Below, piece after piece: positions 43,054 to 54,303 of a stretch of DNA of 64,000 nucleotides. Both the position numbers and the translations under genes were made by a program. Below the pieces are notes generated by a model. That model saw nothing but the letters and a program-made list of their open reading frames with translations. It ran no database searches and had not been told where the DNA came from. Each line of letters opens with the position of its first letter. Within the stretch, counting starts at the first letter, position 1. The stretch covers positions 2,852,037 through 2,916,036 of the forward strand of contig CM022951.1 of assembly GCA_012931725.1 (NCBI GenBank), written 5' to 3'. The stretch comes from Litsea cubeba. Lineage: Eukaryota; Streptophyta; Magnoliopsida; Laurales; Lauraceae.

Positions 43054-43608
43054 TATTTCTGTTTTATTTTATTTTTTCTATTACAACCCAAGCCTTAATT
43101 TTGGTTTGAACCTATAACAATTTCTGACAAAATTTCAATCTTTAGGATAATCAACAAGGGGATGTTGTTAAGCATTCTACAAAACATTTGAAAGGATCAG
43201 GTGGCCAATAATAGAACTAACAAAAATATATACAAAGTAAAGCATATGCAGAGTAACAACCCACTATACAAAACTTGCTCGTGTCCAGGAACCAGAGGAA
43301 AAATAATTCTCACCAGTCCAAATTCTATTCCCATGCCAGTGATTACTGAAATAAGAATGAACCTCAGCTTTAACTTCTCGAAATGCTTGCACTACGCCTA
43401 GGTCAACGCTTGAGAACCTGTTTAAATGGGAAAGTCCTCTCTGTCAGCATATAGCAACAGAAGTTAATTATGAATTGTGTATGGGCAAAACTTGAAACAT
43501 TAAAACATTTAATGCAATGATTTTAACTAACTTGCATTTATTATGCCTAGATAGAAAATTAACAACTACAATCTTCTCAGAAACTAGGTTTGAGGAAAGA
43601 GAAACCAA
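43054..43608. other. Intergenic, no gene seen
   Basis: AT-rich; nothing supported. The last 9 bases overlap the MITE target duplication beginning at 43609. Confidence 0.5.
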
Positions 43609-43617
43609 AAACCTCAA

Positions 43618-44014
43618 GGGCAAAGCTAGCATACAGCGGCGCTGCATCATATGGGTAGGGCTACTTTTAAAAAATCAAATTCATTCATTGGTTCTAACAT
43701 TCACTGTGGGTTATACATGTAAAACATTATTCAAATCAACAATATGCACACCGTTGGATTAACTAAATCCTAAATATATGATACAACTTTATATATTTTC
43801 TCTCTCCTTCCTAAGTTGGGCATATATTTAAAATCAACAGGTCAATCTAACGATAGGCCCACGAAATACACTTTGAAGTTATATATGCAAAGAACATGAT
43901 GTGTGTAAAAGAAGATGGATGGATTGGATTTTTTAAAAGTGGGCCCCACCCACTTGCATATGTCAGGCGCTGCATCATACTAAGATGCAACGCCACTGTA
44001 TGCTAGCTTTGCCC
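43618..44014. mobile_element. MULE-type MITE, perfect 9-bp TSD
   Basis: Inverted ends GGGCAAAGCTAGCATACAG and CTGTATGCTAGCTTTGCCC (19 bp perfect, similarity to about 32 bp), flanked by an exact 9-bp duplication AAACCTCAA (43609-43617, 44015-44023). 397 bp, non-coding. Near the right end GGCGCTGCATC and GATGCAACGCC form an internal hairpin. Confidence 0.9.
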
Positions 44015-44023
44015 AAACCTCAA

Positions 44024-44402
44024 TTAGGTATACTACAATTTTCTCAACCTCAGCATCAGAATAGTACTTATATCCATGAAAATTCTGGTTCTGACAGAAT
44101 AGTTAAACAATAAGAGAGCTACATTCGAAGCCTGCCTGTGCTCGATTATAGATGATAACAGTAATGAGCAGTTTTTTGTAACACTGATTCCACAGAAAAA
44201 TGATTCAAGTCACTTTTTTTCGCAAACTGCTACTGTTTTGTGGTCTGGTGAGGTGTTTTTTTTTTCTGCACAGAAAGGGAAAAATTGAACCGTCCTTAAT
44301 TGTGTCCACCGAAAACCATTTCCATTGGAGGGTATGTGGGTGAGTGGTGGTGGTGGTGCTGCTGGTGTTTGAACGTCACATAAGTCTTATGCAACAGAAA
44401 TG

Positions 44403-44433
<31 letters not shown>

Positions 44434-44509
44434 AAAAAAAAAGAAGAAAGAAACCCAAATTAAAAAAATTAAAAAGTAAACCCAAAAACCTTCAACCCCC
44501 AAACACACA

Positions 44510-44546
<37 letters not shown>

Positions 44547-45022
44547 ATCTACTATAGTTAAGAATTCCTCGCCCCTCACTGTCTCCGGCTGCAATAGCCT
44601 TGCTCATTTCTACCCTTTACCTTTGCCCCTAATGTAGCTAGAGCTAGCTCAGACCATTAACCCAATGTGGACAATGAAATTAGAGCTCACAATTGCACAT
44701 TCCTTTTTGAAGGTGGGATGGTGTGTCAGTGGGTTGGGGCGGTCTGTTGGGTTTATGGGCCTAGCCCATTATGACTTTATTATCCCATCTCTGGCTTCAT
44801 TGTTAGGGCTTACAAGATGATTCGTAAGCCAATTTTATAAAAAGGACAACTGCAGATAAGGATTTACAGCATCTTATTTCAAAGCCCCAAGACTGGATCA
44901 GGGCCCACTAATAGTTGTAAGAGACGGGCACAATAAATAAACAGACTGGTCCATGGTTCATCAGTCCTGCCCAAAAGCATACACTAAGTCCATGTAGGTG
45001 TGCATTATCATTTGCACACCTT
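44024..45022. other. Intergenic with long A-runs, no gene seen
   Basis: Contains A/G-rich and A-run tracts at 44402-44450 and 44514-44545 (over 30 A). No supported gene. Confidence 0.5.
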
Positions 45023-45031
45023 TAAATATAT

Positions 45032-45748
45032 GAGGAGTTCTATTGGCACCACAAAAGTGTCTCTCTACACCCATTTAAATTTTTTTTTTTTCATTTCAAA
45101 AACTACCCCCCTCCCTCTCCCTCCACGCTCTTCCTCTCCCCCCCACGCCACCAGTCACCAGCAGAGAGGGATCCCCGGCCGGCAGCCCCGGCAACCCCGG
45201 CCGGCCAGCCGGCGGCCTCCCTCCCCCCTCCTCTTTCTTCTCTCCCTCTCCCTCTTTCTTCCTCCCTCCCCCCTCCTTTATTCTCTCCTTCTCTCCCTTC
45301 CTCTTCTTCTCCCTCCTTCCCTCCCCCACTCTTCCCCTCCGTCCCCCTCCCAGTGGCCGATGGGGAGGGAGATTGGGCGGTAGGGTTTTCGCCTGGTGCA
45401 GCCCTACCACCCGATCTCCCTCCCCGTCGGCGACTGGGAGGGGGAGAGAGGGGAAGAGGGGAGGGAGGGGGGAGGGAAGGAGAGAGAATAAGAGGAAGGG
45501 AGAGAGGGAGAGAAAATAAAGTGGGGAGGGAGGAAGAAAGAGGGAGAGGGGGAGGGAGGCCACTGGCTGGCCAGTCGGAGCTGCCGCCATGGGCTGCTGG
45601 CCAGGGATCCCTCCCCGCCGGAGACTGGGTGGGGTGGGATGGGGGAGAGGAAGAGGAAAAGGGAAAGGGAGGAAGGGTAGTTTAGGAAATGGATTTTTTT
45701 TTCTTTGCCGTGTGGAGAGATATTTTTGTGGTGCCAATAGAGCCCCCC
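45032..45748. mobile_element. MULE-type MITE A, perfect 9-bp TSD
   Basis: Left end GAGGAGTTCTATTGGCACC, right end reversed GGGGGGCTCTATTGGCACC; similarity continues through 'CACAAAA' and 'AAACTACCC'. Exact 9-bp duplication TAAATATAT (45023-45031, 45749-45757). The 717-bp body is strongly strand-biased: the left half is C/T-rich and the right half G/A-rich, so the whole element can fold into a long hairpin. Confidence 0.88.
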
Positions 45749-45794
45749 TAAATATATTCCATAAGCAAAAACAGTAAAAGAACCATAAAGAAAG

Positions 45795-46656
45795 GAGTGG
45801 TGCTATTGGCACCATAAATTTTTCTCTCCTCACCGCACTAGAAGACAAAAATTTTTTCCCTAAACTACCCTTCCTCCCTCCTCCCTCTCTTCCCTTCCTC
45901 CTCCTCCCTCCTTCCTCCCTCTCCCAACCTCCACCCTTATCCCCCTTTTCCTCCTCCCAGTCGCCGGCGGGGAGGGAGATCGGCCGGTAGCCGAGGGCGG
46001 AAGCCCCAGCCGGCTAGCCTCCTTCCCCCTCTCCCTCTTTCTTCCTCTCTCCCTCTTCTTTCCTCTTATCCCTCTCTGCCTCCCTCTCGTTCCCTCCCCC
46101 TCCCCCTCCCCCTCCCAGTCGCCGGGGGGGGGGGGGGGGGGGGGGCTGCAGCAGGCGCCGGCGACTGGGAGGGGGAGGGGGAGGGAGGAGAAGAGTAGGG
46201 GAGGGAATGAGAGGGAGGGAGAGAGGGAGAAGAGGGGGAAAGAAGAGGGAGAGAGGAAGAAAGAGGGAGAAGAGGAGGGAGGCCAGCCGGCTGGGGCTTC
46301 CACCCCCGGCTGCCGGCCGATCTCCCTCCCCGCCGGCGACTGGGAGGGGGAGGGGGAGGGGGGGGGAGAAGAAGAGTAGGGGAGGGAAGGAGAGGGAGAG
46401 GGAGGGAGAGGGGGAGAAGAGGGAAAGAAGAGGGAGAGAGGAAGAAAGAGGGAGAGGGGGAGGGAGGCCAGCCGGCTGCCGGCCGGGGATCCCTCCCGCC
46501 GGCGACTGGGTGGGTGGATGAGGGATGGTGGAGGCTGGGAGAGGAAGGGAAGATGCAGGGAGGAGGCGGAGGGAGAAAGGGGGGGGGGAGTTCGGCAATG
46601 TTTTTTTTTTTCTCGCGGTGGGAAGAGCAAAAACCGTGGTGCCAATCGAGCTAGTT
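45795..46656. mobile_element. MULE-type MITE B, relative of A
   Basis: Left 'GTGCTATTGGCACCATAAA' and reversed right 'CTCGATTGGCACCACGG', with the same following C/T-rich then G/A-rich halves as MITE A and the same 'ctaaactaccc' motif. A G22 run lies at 46124-46145 by the symmetry centre. No 9-bp duplication was found, so the ends are approximate. Confidence 0.7.
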
Positions 46657-47189
46657 TCGGCTTACTTGGGTAAAATAACTTCCACCAAGTTGCACTTTCT
46701 TTGCAGCACGCATGATAATCGTGTAACATAAGATGACAAAGACCCAACTGAAACCCCTAGTGCCATTTTAATGCAACAGTACATAATGTGAAATCCTTCT
46801 CTGCATTCAGGAGATACAGATCATCACTCCAATATAGGTTATAAATAATGACAGCTTGACATCTATAAAATGTCATAGGGAAAAGGAAGCATAAATGGAC
46901 TTCCCTCCAATGGTCGAAATATGGAGTGCCAAGAAATGCATTAAACTACTTTTTATTACTGAGACAGAAGGATCAGTCCACAAGTACTGTAACGAGTCTT
47001 ATAAGACAGCAAGGAATTGAGTGTGGATGTTCTCATTAAATGCAAGGTAGCTATTAAGGAACTGGCGAGCTATTTGAGGATAAGGTCGTCAAATATTAAC
47101 AGAGGAAGATAACAGCATTCAAAAAAAGTTAGGCAGAGAAATTGTAACTAGGTAATAAATTCTAGGGGATATAAACTGCTGTGCCGTCA
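46657..47189. other. Intergenic, no gene seen
   Basis: No supported gene or repeat. Confidence 0.5.
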
Positions 47190-47194
47190 CTAAT

Positions 47195-47456
47195 TGTGAA
47201 GTTATTTAATATTTATTAGAGTAATTTTGTTTAGTTGGAATAACCCTATGTTTTAGGGAAGTAGCTGAGGTTTGAACGTTTCTATAGGAAGATCTCTTGT
47301 TTCTAGGAACTATTGGTCATGTGATCGTGCAGCAGGTCATGGAGTTGTGCAAGTTTGTTTTCTGTTTTTTGTAAGGCTATTTAACAGCCATCTTTCCCTT
47401 CATGAAGCATTGATTTCTCCCCCTTTGTTTCCTCTCAGTAAATCTAGCAACTAACA
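47195..47456 (+). repeat. 5' LTR of copia element
   Basis: TGTGAAGTTATTTAATATTT start, ends ctaaca. Preceded by CTAAT. Confidence 0.92.
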
Positions 47457-47458
47457 AT

Positions 47459-47470
47459 TGGTATCAGAGC
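47459..47470 (+). promoter_or_regulatory. Primer-binding site, initiator tRNA-Met
   Basis: TGGTATCAGAGC two bases after the 5' LTR, complementary to the 3' end of plant initiator tRNA-Met, as in most plant copia elements. Confidence 0.92.
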
Positions 47471-47529
47471 ACCAAGTTTGGGGCCTAAAAAGCAAAGAAA
47501 AGTAGCAATTCTTACCGTAGCAAGTATCA

Positions 47530-48366
47530 ATGTCGACTGAAGGAAGCAGCTTTGTTCAACCATCAATCCCATGCTTTGATGGTCACTATGACCATTGGAG
47601 CATGTTGATGGAGAATTTTTTGAGATCTAAAGAATATTGGAGTCTGGTGGAGAATGGAATCACAGCATATGCAGAAGGAACGGCGTTGACAGAAGCTCAA
47701 CTCAAAACTTTAGAGGATCAGAAGCTCAAAGACTTAAAGGCCAAGAATTACTTGTTTCAAGCCATTGATCGAGCTGTTTTGGAGACAATTCTAAAAAAGG
47801 ATACGACAAAGTATATCTGGGATTCCTTGAAGAAAAAGTATCAAGGCACAGCTAGAGTCAAATGTGCACAACTGCAAGCTCTTCTCAAAGAGTTTGAGAT
47901 GTTGCAAATGAAGAATGGAGAAGCAGTCACTAACTATTTTGCTCGAACATTGACTGTTGCAAACAAAATGAAGATACATGGAGATAGAATGGAAGATGTC
48001 ACTGTGATTGAGAAGATTCTCAGATCTATGACATCTAAGTATGACTATGTTGTATGTTCGATTGAAGAGTCAAAAGATATTGATGCACTTTCAATTGATG
48101 AATTGCAAAGTAGTCTGCTGGTGCATGAGCAAAGGATGACTTGTCATGATATTGAAGAGCAAGCTCTCAAGGTTAGTCATGAGAATTACACATCAGGAAG
48201 AGGAAGAGGTAGAGGTCGAGGCGGATTCAGAGGTCGTGGAAGAAGGAGAGGCCGTCAAGGTCCATTTGATAAGTCAACTGTGGAGTGCTACCACTGCCAT
48301 GAACTTGGACACTTCCAATATGAGTGTCCTCAAAAGGAGAAGGAGAACAAGGCTAATGTGGCCTAG
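47530..48366 (+). CDS. gag: Copia gag
   Basis: 278 residues in an open frame. N-terminal UBN2/gag-polypeptide region ('FDGHYDHWSMLMENFLRSKE', 'YIWDSLKKKYQG', 'QLQALLKEFEMLQMKNGEAV'), an Arg/Gly-rich basic stretch, and one CCHC zinc knuckle CYHCHELGHFQYEC near the C-terminus. It ends at TAG (48364-48366), but the protease continues in the same frame at once, so the stop probably arose by mutation of an ancestral single Gag-Pol frame. Confidence 0.88.
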   Translation: MSTEGSSFVQPSIPCFDGHYDHWSMLMENFLRSKEYWSLVENGITAYAEGTALTEAQLKTLEDQKLKDLKAKNYLFQAIDRAVLETILKKDTTKYIWDSLKKKYQGTARVKCAQLQALLKEFEMLQMKNGEAVTNYFARTLTVANKMKIHGDRMEDVTVIEKILRSMTSKYDYVVCSIEESKDIDALSIDELQSSLLVHEQRMTCHDIEEQALKVSHENYTSGRGRGRGRGGFRGRGRRRGRQGPFDKSTVECYHCHELGHFQYECPQKEKENKANVA

Positions 48367-49938
48367 ACAGAGGAGGAGGTGTTACTGATGACATATATTG
48401 AAGAAAGAGATAACCGGAACTGCAATACTTGGTACTTGGACTCGGGCTGTAGCAATCATATGAGTGGAAACAAGAAGTTGTTTTCAAAGATTTATGAATC
48501 ATTCAGGGATAATGTGACGCTTGGAAACAATTCCAGTCTGCGTGTCATGGGAAAAGGCAACATAAGAATTGAAGCCAATGGAGTGATGCACTGCATAACT
48601 AAGGTATTTTATGTTCGAGAGTTGAAAAACAATTTGATTAGTCTTGGCCAGCTGCAGGAGAAAGGAATGGCCATCTTGATGAAGAAGAACTCTTGTCAAA
48701 TTCATCAACTTAACAAGGGTTTGATCATTCAAGCTGATATGACTTCAAACCGTATGTTCATACTCAAAACAGAAGCATATGCTAAGAAACAGATGTGTTT
48801 CAAATCCACAACTGAAGAGGAATCATGGATGTGGCACTACAGACTTGGACATTTGAGTTTCAATGGTCTCAAAGCACTCCAACAGAAGAACATGGTGAAA
48901 GGACTTCCTCTATTGCAAGCCCCTTCAACGGTTTGTGAGGAATGTATGGTGGGATAGCAACACCGTGAAACATTTCCAAAGGAAAGTCACTGGAGGGCCA
49001 CACAGGTGCTGAAATTGGTGCACTCTGACATATGTAGACCAATCAACCCCATCTCCAATAGTAGCAAAAGGTATTTTATAACCTTTACTGATGATTTTAG
49101 TAGGAAAACATGGACACACTTTCTTGCTGAAAAGTCTGAAGCTTTAGCGACTTTCAAGAAATTTAAGGCCTCTGTTGAAAAAGAAATTGGTGTGTTTATT
49201 AAGGCTTTTTGAACAGATAGAGGAGGAGAGTTTACTTCCAATGAATTTGTTAATTTCTGTGAGATAAACGGTACACACAGGCAATTAACAGCAGCTTATT
49301 CACCACAACAAAATGGTGTGGCCGAGAGAAAGAACCGTACCATTATGAATATGGTAAGAAGTATGCTTGCGAGAATGAAGGTACCAAAAGAATTCTGGCC
49401 AGAAGCTGTGAACTGGAGTTGTCACATTTTAAACAGATGCCCTACTCATGCTGTGAAGGATGTTACACCAGAGGAAGCATGGAGTGATAAGAAGCCTGAA
49501 GTAAGCTATTTTAGAATATTTGGTTGTCTGGCTTATGTTCATATTTCAGATAACTTAAGAAACAAGATTGATAACAAGAGCACAAAATGTGTGATGCTCG
49601 GAGTCAGCAACGAATCAAAAGCCTACAGATTATACAATCCAGAGACTCAGAAGATCATAATTAGCAGAGACATGGTGTTTGATGAAGCTAGTGGTTGGAA
49701 CTGGAATGATAAACAAAGAACAGGAGCTAGTGTTTATCTTGAAGAGACTGAAACTGAGCAAACTGTTGAAGAAGGTGAAGATGAACCTGTTGAGCCAAGA
49801 TTTAATGAAGTCTCCTCTAATGTACCAAAGCAGAGAAGACCCCCCGGCTGGATGACTGATTATGTGAGTGGTGATGAGCTCTCAGATGATGACATTATTG
49901 CTCAATTTGCCTTGTTTGTTGGCAATGATCCCAATTAG
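48367..49938 (+). pseudogene. Copia protease and integrase
   Basis: Same frame as gag. Protease signature 'WYLDSGCSNHMSG'. Integrase zinc region 'WHYRLGHLSFNGL' with 'CEECMVG'; core residues in 'LVHSDICRP', 'TDRGGEFTSNEF' and 'SPQQNGVAERKNRT' (D, D, E), then 'FGCLAYVHISDNLRNKID' and 'YRLYNPETQKIIISRDMVFD'. In-frame stops at 48955 (TAG), 49210 (TGA) and 49936 (TAG) inactivate it; several are single-base changes from CGA- or AAG-like codons. Confidence 0.88.
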
Positions 49939-50690
49939 TTTGATGATGCTGTAAAGAGTTCGAAATGGAGAAAAGCCATGGACTTGGAGATACAAGTAAT
50001 TGAAAGAAACAACACATGGGAGTTGGTTGATTTGCCTAAAGGAGAAAAAACAGTTAAGAGTGAAGTGGATATTCAAGACTAAGCTCAAAGAAAATTGGGA
50101 GATTGACAAGTACAAGGCCAAGTTAGTAGCTAAAGGATATACTAAAAAATATGGTATTGATTATTCTGAAGTATTTGCTCCCGTAGTTCATCTTGATAAC
50201 GTTTGGTTATATCTTTAGCTGCATAGAATGATTGGTCCATTTACCAACTCGACGTGAAGTCTGCCTTTCTATATGGAGAGCTCAATGAACATGTGTACAT
50301 TGATCAACCCCCTGGATATGTGCAAAAAGAAAAAGAACAGAAGGTCTACAAACTAAAAAGGGCTCTATACGGACTAAAACAGGCTCCGAGAGCTTGGTAT
50401 AGTCGCATAGAGTCACATTTCTTGAATACTGGATTTATCAAGTGTCCATATGAGCATACCTTGTTTGTCAAACAGGTAAAGAAGGAAAGTTTCTCATTGT
50501 ATGTCTTTATGTGGATGATCTAATATTCACAGGAAATGATGCAGATATGTTCAAAGACTTTAAGAAGTCCATGATGGAGGAATTTGAGATGCCAGACTTG
50601 GGGAAGATGCACTACTTCCTTGGAATTGAAGTGAAGCAGTCAAGCAATAGGATTTTTATTGGACAAAAGAAATATGCTGATGAGATTCTC
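49939..50690 (+). pseudogene. Copia reverse transcriptase, broken by frameshifts and an insertion
   Basis: RT parts in three frames: 'WIFKTKLKENWEIDKYKAKL', 'GIDYSEVFAPVVHLDNV', 'LNEHVYIDQPPGY', 'KLKRALYGLKQAPRAWYSRI', and the catalytic 'LYVDDLIFTGND' in a shifted frame near 50510. Frameshifts lie near 50048 (A-run), 50220 and 50495. The coding sequence stops at 50690, where the 7.3-kb insertion begins, and resumes after its duplication at 57995. Confidence 0.87.
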
Positions 50691-50760
50691 TGTCACGCCC
50701 CAGGATCCGGGCGCCTCGTACCCCGAGACGTGAATGAGGAGTATCTTAATAAACATATAA

Positions 50761-53390
50761 ATCAGATAAAGTGGACGATTTAAAATCCACATAACTATTA
50801 GAGCATGGGCCAAATAGTACATTTCAGTTTCAAATATGACAATTACAGTGTGTTTTTCAGTTGAGTTAATACAAATCTATATTCCAAGGAGGCTAACCCA
50901 TGTGTGCCAAAAAGGGTAATCTAAGTAAGATAGGTGTGTGGCTCTCGAATGCAGTGGAGTACTACTAAGTCACATCAACTGCACATCTCTCTTTACATCC
51001 CTGCAACGCCTACACCGAAGTGTTACCCTCGCGCTAGTGGTCAGTGGCCTATAACCTACAAGCACCAAGAGCAGGGTTAGACCTAAAAAGGCCAAGCAAG
51101 CAAACATGGGTAAATAACATGACATGTATACAATAATAACTATGCACTCATGTGTAATTATATATAAACATATATAGGTATAGAGTCTTACCTGTACCTG
51201 CAAGGAAAAGGAAACTCATATAATGTTAGTGGATATATATATATGCAATTAAGGTAAAAGACAGAAGGCAGTACAAACATCAAGCAACAAGCAACATTAA
51301 TCCAAATATAGACAAGATAACATACACACCAAAGCTACACAACATAGATTAATGACATAAACCCATCGCATCATGCCAAGATCAAATGGTAGTGTATAAC
51401 GCAGTCTATAACAAACAAACGGAGCGGGCACACTCACATCAAATCCACGCACAACAATCTATATAAGTATCATAGTCACCCCACATGCTCACCACAATCA
51501 TAGTGCGCATCATCACCCAATATACCCCTAATCAATAACATACTCATCATACACATCAAAATGCAAACCATAGATAAACTCAGGTCTGGTCCAACCCAGA
51601 GCCCTACTATCTGAATATCCAAACTCGGTGTCCTCCAACACCTACCGCACCCAGCGCCCGCATGCTGGCTGTCTCAGTATCCGAAGATACCTACCGTGCA
51701 CAAAGCAAAGCAAATATATATATACCCGCGTAATGCGGTGGCACAATCATATAATATAAAAGGCATAATTCACTATTCATTCAGAGCGGAAAAGTGCGCA
51801 AGTGCATACATGTGTCAACCATTTTACTTAATAAGGCCCGTTGCTACACTACACTTAGGTCCCGTTGTAGACATCCTTTTACAAGGGCAGTACCGGCTAA
51901 GGATATGATCCCCATAGAGCACATGGTGCCTAAATGATTCCCTTGGTGCTTCTGAAGGTAGTGGACACCCAGAGCTCCATGACGATATACCCTTAGCTAG
52001 CATTACCCCATACTTGCCTCAAGGAGGTCTAGCAGTCATAACAGACGAGACACAATTATAAGTTATAAGGGTGCTCTATGTCTAAAGTACCAGAAAAGGT
52101 TTAAGGTCCAAGGTCCGCCAAGGCCCTAGGTCAAGGGTCATGCAAGGGTACCGGTGTGATTACGGTTTTGTGTCCAAAATCTAGTGAACATTGAATGGGG
52201 CAATACACAATTCCTACCTCCTACCAAGGCCTTCTACCCCTCACATACACTAATTGCCTAAGGTCCAAGAGTTGGTAGGTATAAGAGTCCGGGTCCAATG
52301 AGGTGTCACATAGTGTGAGTCATTTCAACCCTAATGCTAGTCCTAGGTTACCATTTGCCCACTTTAGATTGGACATTATACAATTCGACACGATGATCCA
52401 CGGTGGGCCCCGGATAACATCTACACCAAACTTAATCTTATAATGACATAGAGTATCCACGGCCCGCGGTTACCACCCCCTGTCATGGTTTGGTCTCTCA
52501 CACATTATTACAAATAGTTGGGAGTCAATGGCTAAGACCGATTTCCAATTATTCATAAGTCCCATAATTGTAGGCCATTAGCTAAATCTAAGGTCCTCTC
52601 AAGTGGGGTTTCCAACATACATTGGAACATAGGTTTCCATTGCAATGAGCCTAACATTATTTGGGTAGTTAAAATGAATAAATACGAGGATGATAGTGCA
52701 TCAACTTGTATACCAAATGAAGTACATTATTCATCTTGGGTAGAAATCCAATAAATCCCCTAGCATATGACATAAACTAGATCCAACCACACCTCACCCA
52801 TATGCACCACAAAATACCCAATTTCACTGGCATAAAAGATCAAAGGTAAATGTCTAATTCAATATAAGCATCAAACTCCAAAACAAGTGCTAATGAAATA
52901 GCTCATACCTTTGAACACTATGGTCTGCATGCAACATGATATATGAAAAGTGATTTAAATGTGATTACTTGCCATCAATAGGAAGTCAGAGAATTTAAGG
53001 ATAGGAGTAAGCCCTAACACAACATTTAACATGTTTAACAAATAATCATTCATAAATTACATAATACCAATTTATATAATACATGAAATGGAAGTCACAC
53101 ATATCTACTAGAAATAGAGGTTTACAACTAAGGAGTAACAAGGATTAAACACAAATCCATAATTATGTACAATCTACATGCACACTATAACATCCACACA
53201 TGATTAATTCCTTGGATCTAAATTGGGGGTTTCCAATATAACATGCATTTGGGCCCTAAAACACCAAATTAGTCTTATCATCGCATCTTAAAGGAAACAA
53301 TTAGCAAAGAAATTGACAATAAAACACATGCATAAGGGGTAAGTAGAATCCACCACAACATCATGCCCATAGACATAATAATCTATGAAA
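50761..53390. other. Non-coding body of the large LTR-like insertion
   Basis: AT-rich, with no frame above a few dozen residues that resembles a known protein, and no tandem structure noticed. Confidence 0.5.
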
Positions 53391-53395
53391 GTTGG

Positions 53396-54201
53396 TTTAG
53401 GGTTCGAGATCTCTAGATTGGTCCACTCAATAAATCAACCCACTAGTGTGCAAAAATAATAAACTACGCAGCGGAAATAAAATCACAAGCACACACCACA
53501 AGGACACCAAATTTAAGGTGGAAAACCCAAACCGGGTAAAAAACCACCGATCCGTACTGGATCTAATCAAACTATGAATCTCGCAATTACAAGAAACCCA
53601 GATTTCTTCCCTAGATATCCCCTATCTAAAGACTGAAGTTACCTTGTGTCGCATCACGCTTCAACGACATCACACCGTTGATTGCAATAGATCCAACGCT
53701 TGACTCCTCAAATCTTCTACGCAAGAAGATGATCTTCTACAAGGGATGCAGAAGAAACTTGCTCTCTAGAGTACTTGGCAGCACAACTCTTCAAAAATCT
53801 CTAGAGAAAATTTCTCTCAATTAGATCACTAATTCAGAACTTGAGAGATGATCTGTGTCTTTTCTCTTGCCTTTGGGTTGTGAGAAACACCCAATATATA
53901 GCCCCTAATTCGTGCTTAAGACTCCTTGTAATTATCCACTTAGAAAAGAGAGTTTTCTCAAACTTTCTCAAAGAGTCCGGATCCAACTGGGCTTCCAGCG
54001 CTACCCTCGCTATAGCGAGGATCATCCTCGCTATAGCGAGGTATGATTCTGCCTCCTGTCAACTTCTTTTATGTTCTGACATCAACGAATTCCTTCCTCA
54101 ACTTCTTTTATGTTCTCAACGAATTCCTTCCTCAATGTTTCCTTGAGTCCTGACAAGATGTGACTGACATCACAAGACTACTACTGCTTTTTGACCTAAC
54201 A
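53396..54201 (-). repeat. 3' LTR of gag-only copia-type element
   Basis: 806 bp, TGAAAGTTGG...CTAACA on +. It has two tandem CCTCGCTATAGCGAGG dyads near 54005-54042 where the partner LTR has one. Confidence 0.9.
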
Positions 54202-54213
54202 ATCTCCCCATTT
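54202..54213 (-). promoter_or_regulatory. Polypurine tract
   Basis: Minus strand AAAATGGGGAGAT directly upstream of the 3' LTR start TGTTAGG. Confidence 0.7.
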
Positions 54214-54303
54214 TGGCAATTCGTGGACAAATCTCCTAGAACAATACAATAAGATCTACCCAAAATAAAAACCCAAAATACAATGAATTTTTTTTAAAAA
54301 AAA

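Noticed and set aside
45795..46656. 9-bp TSD for MITE B
   Set aside because: No matching 9-mer at any plausible boundary; only TIR and body similarity are claimed.
45000..46750. Pro/Ser-rich and Gly/Glu/Arg-rich frames up to 295 residues
   Set aside because: They are translations of C/T-rich and G/A-rich halves of MITEs; low complexity with no domain.
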